A stretch of 64,000 bases of DNA from an uncultured Flavobacteriales bacterium (GCA_913063375.1 CAJXXR010000001.1:1-64000); one strand, 5' to 3'; positions 43,661 to 52,852 are shown, numbered from the stretch's first letter. Numbers and translations: made by a program. Notes: generated by a model from the letters alone, not told the origin.

Positions 43661-44502
43661 TATTCCTCTTTCAATTGAAGCCCAATTATTACAATCGTTG
43701 TAGCTATACATGCCATAAGTAATGCAGATAACCCTTTTCTAGGGAAAACGGCTTTAGAAGAAGCTATTGCTTTGCTAATAATATATGATTTTGGAACCTC
43801 CTGGCTTAAGAGTGACTCCAATTCTTCATATCTAGTTTTGAAACCGTACATCTGATCTAATTCCTTACGATATTGAATCTCATAATTGATATAACGTCCA
43901 GATTTTCGTTCTTCACCGAGGTTCCAAACGACTTCTCCAGCATTCCTTAAGCTGATTAAGGAATCTGACATTTGCGTTACTGATTTATTTTTATTGAGAT
44001 AGCTGAATTTTGATGAAATAGTAGCTTGCTTTAAATTGGAATGTATTATTTCACTTTTATGATTGTCCGCTAAGTTTATAAGGCTATTCGCCATTTCAGC
44101 CGACAATTTTGGATTCTCATCCAATACAATTATCTGAATGCTTTTATTGATACTTCTAGATATTGATATATTGTCATCATATTTATTTAATAGTATGTCA
44201 TGATAATAAGGACTTTCAATATCTATATCATAATGCTCCCCTAAGTTATATTTTGTAATCAGGCTTTCCTTGACAGTATTAGATTCCAAAATCTCTACAT
44301 GTTCACCAATTTCTTTATCGTAACCAAAGCGCATACCTGCAGAAACCAGATGTGAATAGGAATGGGTATTGGGTGGGTACAATACGGCCACCGATTGATA
44401 TTTTGGACTTAGAAAAAAGAGACAAAAAAAGTAAGTAGATATACCAAAAGATAAAAATACCACTAATAACGTCTTATAATGACGTAAAAGGATTTTCAAC
44501 AT
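43660..44502 (-). CDS. Wzz-like chain-length determinant protein
   Basis: The 280-residue protein has two membrane segments (about 12-32 and 257-276), a periplasmic domain with coiled-coil potential (KNKSVTQMSDSLISLRNAGE, RKELDQMYGFKTRYEELESL) and a proline near the second segment (KAVFPRKGLSALL), as in polysaccharide copolymerases that set chain length. No kinase domain is present. It is the first gene of the minus-strand polymer operon, 252 nt from the divergent lipoprotein gene. Confidence 0.8.
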   Translation of the reverse strand: MLKILLRHYKTLLVVFLSFGISTYFFCLFFLSPKYQSVAVLYPPNTHSYSHLVSAGMRFGYDKEIGEHVEILESNTVKESLITKYNLGEHYDIDIESPYYHDILLNKYDDNISISRSINKSIQIIVLDENPKLSAEMANSLINLADNHKSEIIHSNLKQATISSKFSYLNKNKSVTQMSDSLISLRNAGEVVWNLGEERKSGRYINYEIQYRKELDQMYGFKTRYEELESLLSQEVPKSYIISKAIASSKAVFPRKGLSALLMACIATTIVIIGLQLKEE

Positions 44503-44754
44503 TATGAAGATTGTTTTAGAGTTTGGTGTTAAGTTGCCCTAAACTATAATAAAATAACAATTATTACATGCTTTTTATAGAATTTCTATTATTCTCAAAA
44601 TGTATTTAGTGCTACTCTTTAACACAATTTATTATTAAAATAACATTCATTAACCTCATTCAATTAGTTGATTTTCTACATTTGATTAATAAAGTTTTCA
44701 AGTTTCTATTTCATTAATGACTATGGTCTAAATGATTATCTAAATATCTAGAGG

Positions 44755-45924
44755 ATGAAAATAACTTTTTTGAAATATTTTTTTTGTTTTATAATCTTCA
44801 CACTCATTTCGAGTTGTACAAATGAAGAATCCAAATCAACATATTATATTGGGGCTTATCGGGGCGTAGATCGCTATATTCCTTATCCCTACATATTGAA
44901 TTTTAAAGAAGGGGAGGTTGAATTATGGAATTCTGTTGGAATTCAGAGTAAGATTAGTTGTAATTCGGATAGTATAATTGGACTTTCGGAATTGGATTTT
45001 GGAAATCATGCATTTAAAATCCAAGGAGTTAATCACGAAAAACTTATTATATATGACAAAAATGACCAAAAGAATTTTCGAAGAGGCAAGGGAGGAGAAG
45101 TTCATTGGAAGGAATACGCAAAATTCATTAAAATTGAGGACGCCCCGACCTATAATATTGATACAGTAAGAAATATTTTAGAAGATAAAATCTGGAAGAC
45201 ACTACAAACGCAAGATGAACATACCAATCCGAATAGAGACCTCCTGATAACGCAAAGCACACTTTTTAACAATGGTATACTCACAAAATTGAAAGAGTAC
45301 AGCTATGAGGATGAATTGATCATTTCCGAAGTAGATACCATTGGATATCGTCTTTTTGAAATTGAGGGTATTCCATTTTTGGGTACCCAAAAAGAGGCAG
45401 ATAATCCATTGCCCATTTTTCAAATTGTGGCTATAGATGATACAGAACTCATTATAAAGGATTATTCTAATAGAGAGGTAAAAGAAATAATTTTTTCTGC
45501 AAATGATGCTGCAATCGATTTTTATAAAAAGGTGTCGGAAAGTAACAAATATGAAAACTGTTTCGAAGGATATCAAGGGGAGTATTATTACGATAATGAT
45601 GTGACGTATCAAAAAGGAAATGAATACTTACAACATCTATTCACAAAAGAGTTGCCCAATTCAAACGAAAATGGATACCTAATAGTTCACTATGATATCA
45701 ACTGCTATAGCGAATTGGGGAATTTTGGACTGATCCAAATGAACAATGAATTCGAGGCCAAAGCTTTTCCGAAGGAGGTGGTAAATCATATAATTACAAC
45801 TATTTCTACATTGAAGGATTGGCCTTCTTCAGAATCTACTTTTGAATGGCTCCATTTTAGGGATGTTCATGGTTTTCTAATGGTGAAATTTTCTAATGGT
45901 AAAATTATAGATGTATGTCCCTAA
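44755..45924 (+). CDS. lipoprotein with C-terminal TonB-like domain
   Basis: The 389-residue protein has a lipoprotein signal (lipobox ISSC at about residue 21). The middle contains two similar beta-rich modules (YYIGAYRGVDRYIPYPYILN and KLKEYSYEDELIISEVD regions) of unknown fold. The last 100 residues resemble a TonB-type C-terminal domain (GYLIVHYDINCYSELGNFGL, then ITTISTLKDWPSS and FLMVKFSNGKIIDVCP). The role is unknown. The next lipoprotein overlaps it by 10 nt. A lone -7-like TACATTTG lies at 44677-44684. Confidence 0.65.
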   Translation: MKITFLKYFFCFIIFTLISSCTNEESKSTYYIGAYRGVDRYIPYPYILNFKEGEVELWNSVGIQSKISCNSDSIIGLSELDFGNHAFKIQGVNHEKLIIYDKNDQKNFRRGKGGEVHWKEYAKFIKIEDAPTYNIDTVRNILEDKIWKTLQTQDEHTNPNRDLLITQSTLFNNGILTKLKEYSYEDELIISEVDTIGYRLFEIEGIPFLGTQKEADNPLPIFQIVAIDDTELIIKDYSNREVKEIIFSANDAAIDFYKKVSESNKYENCFEGYQGEYYYDNDVTYQKGNEYLQHLFTKELPNSNENGYLIVHYDINCYSELGNFGLIQMNNEFEAKAFPKEVVNHIITTISTLKDWPSSESTFEWLHFRDVHGFLMVKFSNGKIIDVCP

Positions 45925-46772
45925 TAAATATAACAAAGATAATTGTCATGCTGTGTATATTACTCTCATGCAATCGAACAATGGAATCTGGTGGTATTGA
46001 AGTTACTCATTCGGAGAAGAATGATTCCTTGATACATTGGTATAATAATGTATCTAGTAGTTATTTGCAACCATCTATAAATTATAGATTGTATAAGGAT
46101 TCAGCTTTATTACTAGACCCGTCAAATGTTGAAATTAGGCAAGTCTTGTCCTATTCGTACAAAAAAAAGGGGGAACATATTGGTGCCATGAAAGAATTGA
46201 ATAGGGCTGTAGCCAACGATTTGCAAGCTGGTAATGTTGATGCTTTAGAATATAGAGCTTGGAGTTTGCTGTATTATTATAGGGACTACAAGGGAACTAT
46301 AAAGGACATCACACTCATTGAGGAAATGACCGAAGAAGTTTATAATATTTGCTGGGGGGAACCTTGCCTTTTTCAAAAAGGTCAAGCCTACTATAAATTA
46401 AAGGATTATACCAAAGCTATAGAAGCCTTTGATATATTATTTGAAGAGGAGAAAAAACAAGGTTTTGCAAAAGAAGATAGCTTTTGGGCATTTTTCTACA
46501 AGGGAAGGTGTTTGTTTGAACTGGGAAACTTCAAGGATGCTCTTTTATCCTATAATCAGGCACTAATGGGAGTGGAGGATTTTCCAGAAGCTCATTTTGA
46601 AATTGGAAGAACGTATAATAAAATGGGGAATATTGAATTGGCGAAGAAATGTTTTGAAAAGGCAAAGGCCTGTTTTCTAGATAAAATGGAGGAGCCCTAT
46701 ATAGAACGTTTTGATGAGGTATTTATGTATCAAATAGATGAGGCAATGTTGAAACTAAAATTTGATCATTAA
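45915..46772 (+). CDS. TPR-repeat lipoprotein
   Basis: The 285-residue protein has a short lipoprotein signal (MSLINITKIIVMLCILLSC, Cys at 19) and at least four tetratricopeptide-like repeats (EVRQVLSYSYKKKGEHIGAM-like, KDYTKAIEAFDILFEE, GNFKDALLSYNQALMG, HFEIGRTYNKMGNIELAKKC). TPR modules bind other proteins, so it may be a scaffold at the membrane. It overlaps the preceding lipoprotein gene by 10 nt, so the two products are probably partners. No enzymatic feature is seen. Confidence 0.75.
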   Translation: MSLINITKIIVMLCILLSCNRTMESGGIEVTHSEKNDSLIHWYNNVSSSYLQPSINYRLYKDSALLLDPSNVEIRQVLSYSYKKKGEHIGAMKELNRAVANDLQAGNVDALEYRAWSLLYYYRDYKGTIKDITLIEEMTEEVYNICWGEPCLFQKGQAYYKLKDYTKAIEAFDILFEEEKKQGFAKEDSFWAFFYKGRCLFELGNFKDALLSYNQALMGVEDFPEAHFEIGRTYNKMGNIELAKKCFEKAKACFLDKMEEPYIERFDEVFMYQIDEAMLKLKFDH

Positions 46773-46853
46773 GTATAGATGATTTGATAACTTAGATAGA
46801 ACCATTGAATTTTTCCACCCTATAGTTTTTAAGGCTTGAATGGTATTTAGCGT

Positions 46854-46884
46854 TTGGTTCTCACTGCGCAGTGTATTATCTTTG
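46854..46884 (+). promoter_or_regulatory. pdxH promoter
   Basis: TTG (46854-46856), a 20-bp spacer and TATCTTTG (46877-46884) match the Bacteroidota consensus. The pdxH ATG follows 25 nt later. Confidence 0.65.
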
Positions 46885-46909
46885 TATTTGTACAAAAGCT
46901 GATTAAATT

Positions 46910-47557
46910 ATGAATAAGGATTTAAGTAAAAAGAGAAAAATTTACGAAAAGGAGGCCCTGATTGAATCAAATGTTCCTGAGAATCCTATGCAGTTATTCA
47001 GTACCTGGTTTCATGAAGCAGATGAATCAGATGGGGTAGATGAAGCGAATGCTGTTAGTTTATCTACAGTAGGTGACGATGGATTTCCCAAAAACCGTAT
47101 TGTGCTCTTAAAAAGATTTACTTGGGAAGGATTTGTTTTTTACACAAATTATTTAAGTGAAAAAGGGAGAGCTATTGAAAGGAATCCTAAGGTTTGTTTA
47201 TCCTTTTTTTGGCCCTTTATGGAACGCCAAATTATCATTAAAGGTATCACCGAGAAATTATCTGATAATCTTTCTGACGGCTATTTCGATTCTAGACCAG
47301 ACGGAAGTAAATTGGGGGCTTGGGCTTCAGATCAGAGTGAAGTTACTACTTCTCGAGAGGCGATGGATTTAAAACTGGCCGAGTTAGAATCTCAATTTAA
47401 AGGAAAACCAATTCCTCGACCAAAGCATTGGGGTGGATATATCATAAAACCAAAATCAATTGAATTTTGGCAAGGTAGGCCCAATAGAATGCACGATAGA
47501 ATTCGGTATACTTTACAAGAAGACTTTAACTGGTTGGTTGAAAGATTGAATCCTTAA
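46910..47557 (+). CDS. pdxH: pyridoxamine 5'-phosphate oxidase
   Basis: PdxH oxidises pyridoxamine or pyridoxine phosphate to pyridoxal phosphate with FMN and O2. The 215-residue protein has the family pattern RIVLLKRFTWEGFVFYTNY, SEKGRAIERNPKVCLSFFWP, the FMN/substrate region GSKLGAWASDQSEV and the C-terminal EFWQGRPNRMHDRIRY. It has its own promoter. The 3' end overlaps the convergent YeeZ-like gene by 4 nt. Confidence 0.95.
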   Translation: MNKDLSKKRKIYEKEALIESNVPENPMQLFSTWFHEADESDGVDEANAVSLSTVGDDGFPKNRIVLLKRFTWEGFVFYTNYLSEKGRAIERNPKVCLSFFWPFMERQIIIKGITEKLSDNLSDGYFDSRPDGSKLGAWASDQSEVTTSREAMDLKLAELESQFKGKPIPRPKHWGGYIIKPKSIEFWQGRPNRMHDRIRYTLQEDFNWLVERLNP

Positions 47558-48366
47558 AATTCAAAATTCATTGGGTTTTCATAATAGAAAGAATATCCTA
47601 ATTCAGTAATTAATTTTTGACTGCTTATTATTTTTTGGACCGTTTCTTTTTCTTCTAATTTGAATGTTGGAATTGGGAGTTCCAATTGTTCACTAAAGTG
47701 TGTGTAGAATTCCTTTCTAGAAGGATGCAATGGAGCAGAAAGATTGAAAATTCCTGCATGCCATTTTCCAGAAATTAATTGGATAAGTATCTCTACAACA
47801 TCCTTTTGATGGATGAAATTAACACCTGCCTTTGGATTTGGAACGTTCTTTTTTCCTGCCAAAAAATTACCAGGATTCCTGTTCGGTCCTGCTAAACCTG
47901 CTAAACGTAATACAACCGATCTTTTTGGTAAATATTCCTGGAAAATATGCTCGGCCTTAAGGAGTTGGATAGGATTTTCTCTTATTGAAAACTCCATAGC
48001 GCTTTCATCGATTATTCCTGTTCCACCGTATACAGAAGTTGAACTTAAAAAAATAACTTTTGGAGGATAAGGTCTTGTCTTTAAACGATCGAGTAAAGGA
48101 ACGAATTGCTCCCAATAACTACTGTCTCCTTTAGGAGGTATACTTATTAGCAAAAGGCCAGCGCTTAACAGGTTATCGAAAAGCTCAATATCTGGATCAT
48201 TTGCTTCAAGGTCTAAAATATAGGCGTCAATACCTTTCGTTCTTAACCCTTGTAAATGTAGGGGGTTCCTTAGAGTTCCTTTTACTATATATCCTTTAGT
48301 CAATAGCTTTTCGGCCAAGGCTAAGCCCAGCCACCCGCAGCCTAATATGCTAACAGTTTCCTTCAT
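47554..48366 (-). CDS. NAD(P)-dependent epimerase/dehydratase-like protein, YeeZ type
   Basis: The 270-residue protein has a Rossmann nucleotide motif at the start (SILGCGWLGLALAEKL, with G-x-G-x2-G), LLISIPPKG, FLSSTSVYGG and VVLRLAGLAGPNRNPGNF, typical of the extended SDR-like YeeZ group. The usual catalytic Tyr-x3-Lys is not clear, so the enzymatic role is uncertain. It overlaps pdxH by 4 nt at the 3' end; the coiled-coil protein gene lies upstream, separated by a terminator. Confidence 0.78.
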   Translation of the reverse strand: MKETVSILGCGWLGLALAEKLLTKGYIVKGTLRNPLHLQGLRTKGIDAYILDLEANDPDIELFDNLLSAGLLLISIPPKGDSSYWEQFVPLLDRLKTRPYPPKVIFLSSTSVYGGTGIIDESAMEFSIRENPIQLLKAEHIFQEYLPKRSVVLRLAGLAGPNRNPGNFLAGKKNVPNPKAGVNFIHQKDVVEILIQLISGKWHAGIFNLSAPLHPSRKEFYTHFSEQLELPIPTFKLEEKETVQKIISSQKLITELGYSFYYENPMNFEF

Positions 48367-48380
48367 TCTTGATCATAAAA

Positions 48381-48402
48381 AAAAGGGACTAATGTCCCTT
48401 TT
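48381..48402 (-). terminator. terminator of the coiled-coil protein gene
   Basis: AAAAGGGAC (48381-48389) and GTCCCTTTT (48394-48402) form a perfect 9-bp stem with a 4-nt loop. Read on the minus strand, the stem is followed by a run of T, a few nt after the stop codon at 48407. Confidence 0.88.
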
Positions 48403-48406
48403 AATG

Positions 48407-49594
48407 TTATTGCCAGCGATCTTGTTTCGCCTTGAGTCTTTTTTCTTCTTTCTCTTTTTGTTCCCTTTCTTTCAGATCCTTCAGCTTTTGCTTTTCAGCA
48501 TCTGCCTTGGCTAAATCTAAATTGGTCTTAACCATATCTCTGAAATTATCCCTAATTTCTTTTAGGTAATCTCTTTCACGTAATTTAAAAGTCGATTTAA
48601 TTTCGTTTATAGAGTTGGTATTCCCTTTAGTTTTTTCCTTTTTTGTAATGATATCTGAAATCTTTTTAAAGGTATTCTTTGAACTGGTTTGTACAAACTT
48701 AATGTACTTGTTGATTGTATTTTTGAACGTGATATTGTTTTTGTACTTGGAGATCGTTTTTAGATTAAGGCCTGCGTCCTTACTATATTTAATAGTAAGT
48801 TCCTTATTCTTTTCCATTCCAGCTTGATCCCATTTGTCAACAAACTTGAAGAATTCTTCTCCCTTGAACCAAACCTTCAAATACTCTTTATATAGACGCT
48901 CTCTATATGATTGAATATTATTCAGTTCTCGAAGCTTATATTCTAGCCTATAGTCAGGCTTAGATTTCAATTCATTTTTTAAATCAAAATCCTTTTTGAT
49001 TTCGAAAAGATTTTCAACTATCACATACAGTGAATTGAAAAGTTCTGTTTCTGCTTTATAATACGCCTCCCAGTAGAAATAACTATCATCCTTGATCAAT
49101 CTTTTATCAAGATAGTTGCCTATATCTTCTCGGTACAACTTATCCAAGTCATTAAAGCTTTGTAATAGTTGCTTACTGTATTCTGCATGTGGGTCTGCTT
49201 CAATATGTTTGTATCTGTAAGCTGCATATTGAATATGGTGTAAAGAAGAGTAACGGATATTATCCAATTTACTTTCTGTACCATTGTTCATATTCCCAAG
49301 TAGAAGATCTTCATAGTTCTTCAAGTACTTATCTACTTGCTCAGACATGAAGTCATAGTATCTTACCGGATCTGAAAAGTCAGGATTAAGGATTGGTCTA
49401 CCATAAGGAATTTCGTACTCTTCTCTGGCTTGGTAGTGGTAGGGGCTATTTTCAGTTGAATCTAGCTTACTGACATATGATTGAGTACTCTCTTGCTGCA
49501 AGTTAGTAGATCTAGTATAGGGATCTTTATCTTGGGCAGTTACTTGAAAAGTAGAAATCAAACCTAAACACAGAAGTACAGATTTTTTAATCAT
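48407..49594 (-). CDS. secreted coiled-coil protein of unknown function
   Basis: I chose ATG 49594, which starts a signal peptide (MIKKSVLLCLGLISTFQVTAQ); the frame opens at 49678. The mature protein of about 375 residues is highly charged and helical, with a possible surface-protein region DPVRYYDFMSEQVDKYLKNY and a Lys/Glu-rich coiled coil at the end (EREQKEKEEKRLKAKQDRWQ). The DPV-x-Y-x-DF segment faintly resembles the LIC11966-type surface proteins, but I would not name it so. Exported, role unknown. Confidence 0.65.
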   Translation of the reverse strand: MIKKSVLLCLGLISTFQVTAQDKDPYTRSTNLQQESTQSYVSKLDSTENSPYHYQAREEYEIPYGRPILNPDFSDPVRYYDFMSEQVDKYLKNYEDLLLGNMNNGTESKLDNIRYSSLHHIQYAAYRYKHIEADPHAEYSKQLLQSFNDLDKLYREDIGNYLDKRLIKDDSYFYWEAYYKAETELFNSLYVIVENLFEIKKDFDLKNELKSKPDYRLEYKLRELNNIQSYRERLYKEYLKVWFKGEEFFKFVDKWDQAGMEKNKELTIKYSKDAGLNLKTISKYKNNITFKNTINKYIKFVQTSSKNTFKKISDIITKKEKTKGNTNSINEIKSTFKLRERDYLKEIRDNFRDMVKTNLDLAKADAEKQKLKDLKEREQKEKEEKRLKAKQDRWQ

Positions 49595-49620
49595 GATACG
49601 ATCTTTTTCTTTATGGTACC

Positions 49621-49736
49621 CATAGGGTCCTATGCTGTAATAAATAACAAAATATCTAACCAATAAGGCGGTTTTCACCGCCTTGGAAGTGCAATATAAG
49701 AAGAATTCTCAAACCTTCCTTAATAAGGAAGGCTTT
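49621..49736 (-). repeat. three hairpins in the 149-nt gene-free leader
   Basis: Three inverted repeats follow each other upstream of the coiled-coil gene: CATAGG-GT-CCTATG (49621-49634), AAGGCGGT-TTTC-ACCGCCTT (49665-49684) and CCTTCCTT-AAT-AAGGAAGG (49714-49732). The last one lies directly downstream of the carboxylase gene and is probably its terminator; the others could be leader structures or operators. Confidence 0.6.
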
Positions 49737-49742
49737 AGTGAA

Positions 49743-51371
49743 TCAGGTTTGAATTACCCCAACATTATAAGGCTTTTCAATTGGTTTATGATTGGCAGCA
49801 TTAATTCCCATTGAAATCCATTTTCTAGTATCAACAGGGTCAATTATTGCATCTACCCATATCCTAGAGGCAGCATAATACGGAGAGGTTTGTGCCGTAT
49901 ATCTATCCGTTATTTTATCCAATAATTCTTTTTCTGCAACTTCATCAAGTTCTTCTCCTTTTGCTTTCTTCGAAGCTTTTTCAATTTGGAGTAAAACCTT
50001 TGATGCCTGAGCACCACCCATTACAGCCAATTGTGAAGAAGGCCAAGCTACCATAAGTCTAGGGTCATAAGCTTTACCACACATGGCATAATTTCCAGCA
50101 CCGTATGAATTCCCCAATACTATTGTGAATTTTGGAACGACACTGTTCGCCATTGCGCTCACCATTTTGGCACCATCTTTAATTATACCACCGTGTTCCG
50201 ATCTAGATCCAACCATAAAACCGGTTACATCCTGGAAGAAAACCAATGGGATTTTCTTTTGATTACAATTCATTATAAAGCGAGCGGCTTTGTCAGCTGA
50301 ATCAGAATATATAACACCTCCGAATTGCATTTCTCCCTTTTTGTTTTTTACAACCTTTCTCTGATTGGCAACAATTCCTACAGACCAACCATCAATTCTA
50401 GCATAACCACAAACAATAGTTTGTCCGTAGCTATCTTTATATTCTTCGAATGAATCTTTATCTACCAATGCAGAAATCATCTCATTCATATTATAGGGTT
50501 TCTGCCTTGAATCAGGAAGAATTCCATAAACATCTGTAAGTGGCTTTTCTGGTAGAAGTGCTTCTTTTCTATTAAAACCAGCTTTTGGATTTTCTCCAAT
50601 TTTATCCATGATATTTCGAATGCGATTTATAGCATCTTTGTCATCCACGGCTTTATAATCTGTAACACCAGAAATCTCACAATGGGTAGTAGCCCCCCCT
50701 AAAGTTTCATTATCTGTAGACTCTCCAATAGCAGCTTTTACCAGATAGGGACCTGCTAGAAAGATAGAAGCCGTTTTATCTACAATCATGGCTTCATCAC
50801 TCATGATTGGTAAATAAGCTCCCCCAGCGACACAACTTCCCATAATAGCAGATATCTGAATGATACCCATAGAGCTCATTACAGCATTGTTTCTGAAAAT
50901 TCTACCGAAGTGTTCTTTATCCGGAAAGATTTCGTCCTGTAAAGGAAGAAATACACCAGCACTGTCAACTAAATAAATAATAGGAAGTTTATTTTCCATC
51001 GCAATTTCTTGCGCTCTTAAATTTTTCTTCGCTGTAATAGGAAACCAAGCTCCGGCTTTAACAGTGGCGTCATTGGCTACAACTACACATTGTCGACCTT
51101 TAACGTATCCAACCACAACAATTACTCCTGCAGCAGGACACCCTCCATATTCCTTATACATTTCCCAACCAGCAAAGGCTCCAATTTCAATACTATCCGA
51201 ACCCTTATCTAAAAGTAGATCTACACGTTCTCTAGCTGTTAATTTGCCTTTGCTATGTTCTTTATCTATTTTTTTCTGGCCACCTCCCAAATAGACTTTA
51301 CTCAACTTATTTTTAAGTTGGGCAACCATTTGTTTGTTGGCGTCTTCGTTTTTGTTGAATTCAATGTTCAT
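49743..51371 (-). CDS. acyl-CoA carboxylase carboxyltransferase (beta) subunit, MccB/PccB type
   Basis: The 542-residue protein is the carboxyltransferase half of a biotin-dependent acyl-CoA carboxylase. It has GGCPAAGVIVVVG, the crotonase-like oxyanion segments IMGSCVAGGAYLPIMSDEA and FFQDVTGFMVGS, GAGNYAMCG and the EIFPDKEHFGRIFRNNAVMS segment seen in methylcrotonoyl-CoA carboxylase. The biotin-carrying alpha subunit is not in the window. The acyl substrate (methylcrotonyl, propionyl or geranyl) cannot be fixed from sequence. Confidence 0.88.
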   Translation of the reverse strand: MNIEFNKNEDANKQMVAQLKNKLSKVYLGGGQKKIDKEHSKGKLTARERVDLLLDKGSDSIEIGAFAGWEMYKEYGGCPAAGVIVVVGYVKGRQCVVVANDATVKAGAWFPITAKKNLRAQEIAMENKLPIIYLVDSAGVFLPLQDEIFPDKEHFGRIFRNNAVMSSMGIIQISAIMGSCVAGGAYLPIMSDEAMIVDKTASIFLAGPYLVKAAIGESTDNETLGGATTHCEISGVTDYKAVDDKDAINRIRNIMDKIGENPKAGFNRKEALLPEKPLTDVYGILPDSRQKPYNMNEMISALVDKDSFEEYKDSYGQTIVCGYARIDGWSVGIVANQRKVVKNKKGEMQFGGVIYSDSADKAARFIMNCNQKKIPLVFFQDVTGFMVGSRSEHGGIIKDGAKMVSAMANSVVPKFTIVLGNSYGAGNYAMCGKAYDPRLMVAWPSSQLAVMGGAQASKVLLQIEKASKKAKGEELDEVAEKELLDKITDRYTAQTSPYYAASRIWVDAIIDPVDTRKWISMGINAANHKPIEKPYNVGVIQT

Positions 51372-51434
51372 CCAGAGAAATTTTTGCTCGAAGTTACGGA
51401 AAACTACCGATTTTATAACCTGTTTTTAACGCAC

Positions 51435-51501
51435 AAATCGAGAAATATAAAAGCCAATATGTCTTTTATATTTCTCGATTTAAATTTAGTTACCAACTAA
51501 A
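51435..51501. repeat. 19-bp perfect inverted repeat plus second dyad upstream of the carboxylase gene
   Basis: Arms at 51435-51453 (AAATCGAGAAATATAAAAG) and 51463-51481 are exact 19-nt complements around a 9-nt loop. Next to it is TTTAGTT-ACC-AACTAAA (51485-51501). Both lie between the end of the TolC gene (51512) and the start of the carboxylase gene (51371), all on the minus strand. They may terminate the efflux operon or form an operator or leader. Confidence 0.7.
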
Positions 51502-51511
51502 TAATCATCCA

Positions 51512-52852
51512 TTAATTTAATGGAGAAACGTATTCTAATCTACCGCTTAAGGTGATCAATTGTAACTCAGAAATTTTGGCATCAAATTTCGCCTTATTAA
51601 AAGCTGTTTGTGCATTGATCAAATTAACCTGTGCTTGTCTAAAATTGATAGAATTTAGTTGACCCAATTTGAACTTTTGCTCCGTACGGTTAAAGTTATT
51701 CTTATTGGTATCAACATTTTTGGATTGAACTTTCAATAGGAATAAGGCATTTTGATAACTGGACCAAGCATTGTAAATATCCCGTTTCAACTCTTGTTGT
51801 AATAATTCCAAATTGTTTTCAGAAATCAGAACATCAATTTCTGAATTTTGCTTTCGGATTAATGAACTTCCACTATCAAAAATATTCCAACTTAAAGAAA
51901 GGGCAGTACTGAAACCGAGATTTTGCTGTTCTTGTAATTGATTCTGATTTCCAGGGTTTAGGTTTTGACCATTGTCCTGTAAAGACCAATTGTAATTGCT
52001 ATTAAGGCTTAGCTTTGGCAACCAACTACCTTTATTTATTTGGATGGTATTTTGTCCAATTAATAGTTGTTTACGACTTCTCAATACCTCAACGTTTGCA
52101 TCTAAAGCACTGGCTAGCAGTTCATCTTTATTCAGTGATTCTGAAAACTTAACATCTCGAGTGGTATTAAATTTATGATCAACAGACCTTCCCATGCGTA
52201 CATTTAAATCTCTTTTTGAATTGGCCAATTGATTTTCCAAATTCAACAATTGAATACTGTCGTTATTCACGTCCACCTCAGCATTTAATATATCGAGTTC
52301 AGTTACTTGACCATATTCAGAACGAATTTTAATTCGCTCCAATCTCTGTTTAGAGATTGCTAATATTTGACTTTGGTTCTCCACATTATCTGTTAAAAGG
52401 CTGGTAGCATAGTATCCGGCATAGACCTGTAAGAGGGTGTTTTCAATTAGTTTTCTTGCATCCAATTTTGTTAAGCTCAGTGAGACTGATAAATTCTTAT
52501 TGGTATACCATCTTTGAAATCCATCAAATAGGGTATAGGATACCTTTAATCCAACGCTATAATTTTTAGTCTCAATATCATCCAATTCAAATTCATCTCC
52601 AGTTCCATAAGTCCCTTTTAAGGAAGAACTTGATCTACTCGCTGAGGCAGTGGATGATAAAGTGGGTAATAAATTTTTATTTAATAGGTGGTTATTGTTT
52701 TCCGCTTTTTCAATAGTGTATTCAGCTATGTGAATACCATAATTATTAGAAAGCGTTATATTAATAGCTTTATCAATACTCAAGGTTTCTTGGGCATTGG
52801 CATTAAAACCAACCAGAAGCAATGAAAACAGTATTATTTTATTCCACATCAT
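51512..52852 (-). CDS. TolC-family outer-membrane efflux protein
   Basis: The 446-residue protein has a signal peptide (about 1-21, ending NANAQ) and the two-repeat TolC architecture: long helices (IEKAENNNHLLNKNLLPTLS) and a late repeat (SQILAISKQRLERIKIRSEY; LAISKQRLERIKI is the conserved inner part). The C-terminal domain includes NFNRTEQKFKLGQLNSINFR. It forms the outer-membrane channel for the RND pump encoded directly upstream, overlapping by 14 nt. The second Met (52849) is an alternative start. Confidence 0.88.
   Translation of the reverse strand: MMWNKIILFSLLLVGFNANAQETLSIDKAINITLSNNYGIHIAEYTIEKAENNNHLLNKNLLPTLSSTASASRSSSSLKGTYGTGDEFELDDIETKNYSVGLKVSYTLFDGFQRWYTNKNLSVSLSLTKLDARKLIENTLLQVYAGYYATSLLTDNVENQSQILAISKQRLERIKIRSEYGQVTELDILNAEVDVNNDSIQLLNLENQLANSKRDLNVRMGRSVDHKFNTTRDVKFSESLNKDELLASALDANVEVLRSRKQLLIGQNTIQINKGSWLPKLSLNSNYNWSLQDNGQNLNPGNQNQLQEQQNLGFSTALSLSWNIFDSGSSLIRKQNSEIDVLISENNLELLQQELKRDIYNAWSSYQNALFLLKVQSKNVDTNKNNFNRTEQKFKLGQLNSINFRQAQVNLINAQTAFNKAKFDAKISELQLITLSGRLEYVSPLN

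Noticed and set aside
45202..45612. 136-codon open frame on the minus strand inside the TonB-like lipoprotein gene
   Set aside because: Hydrophobic composition is what AT-rich antisense frames give; no start context or homology.
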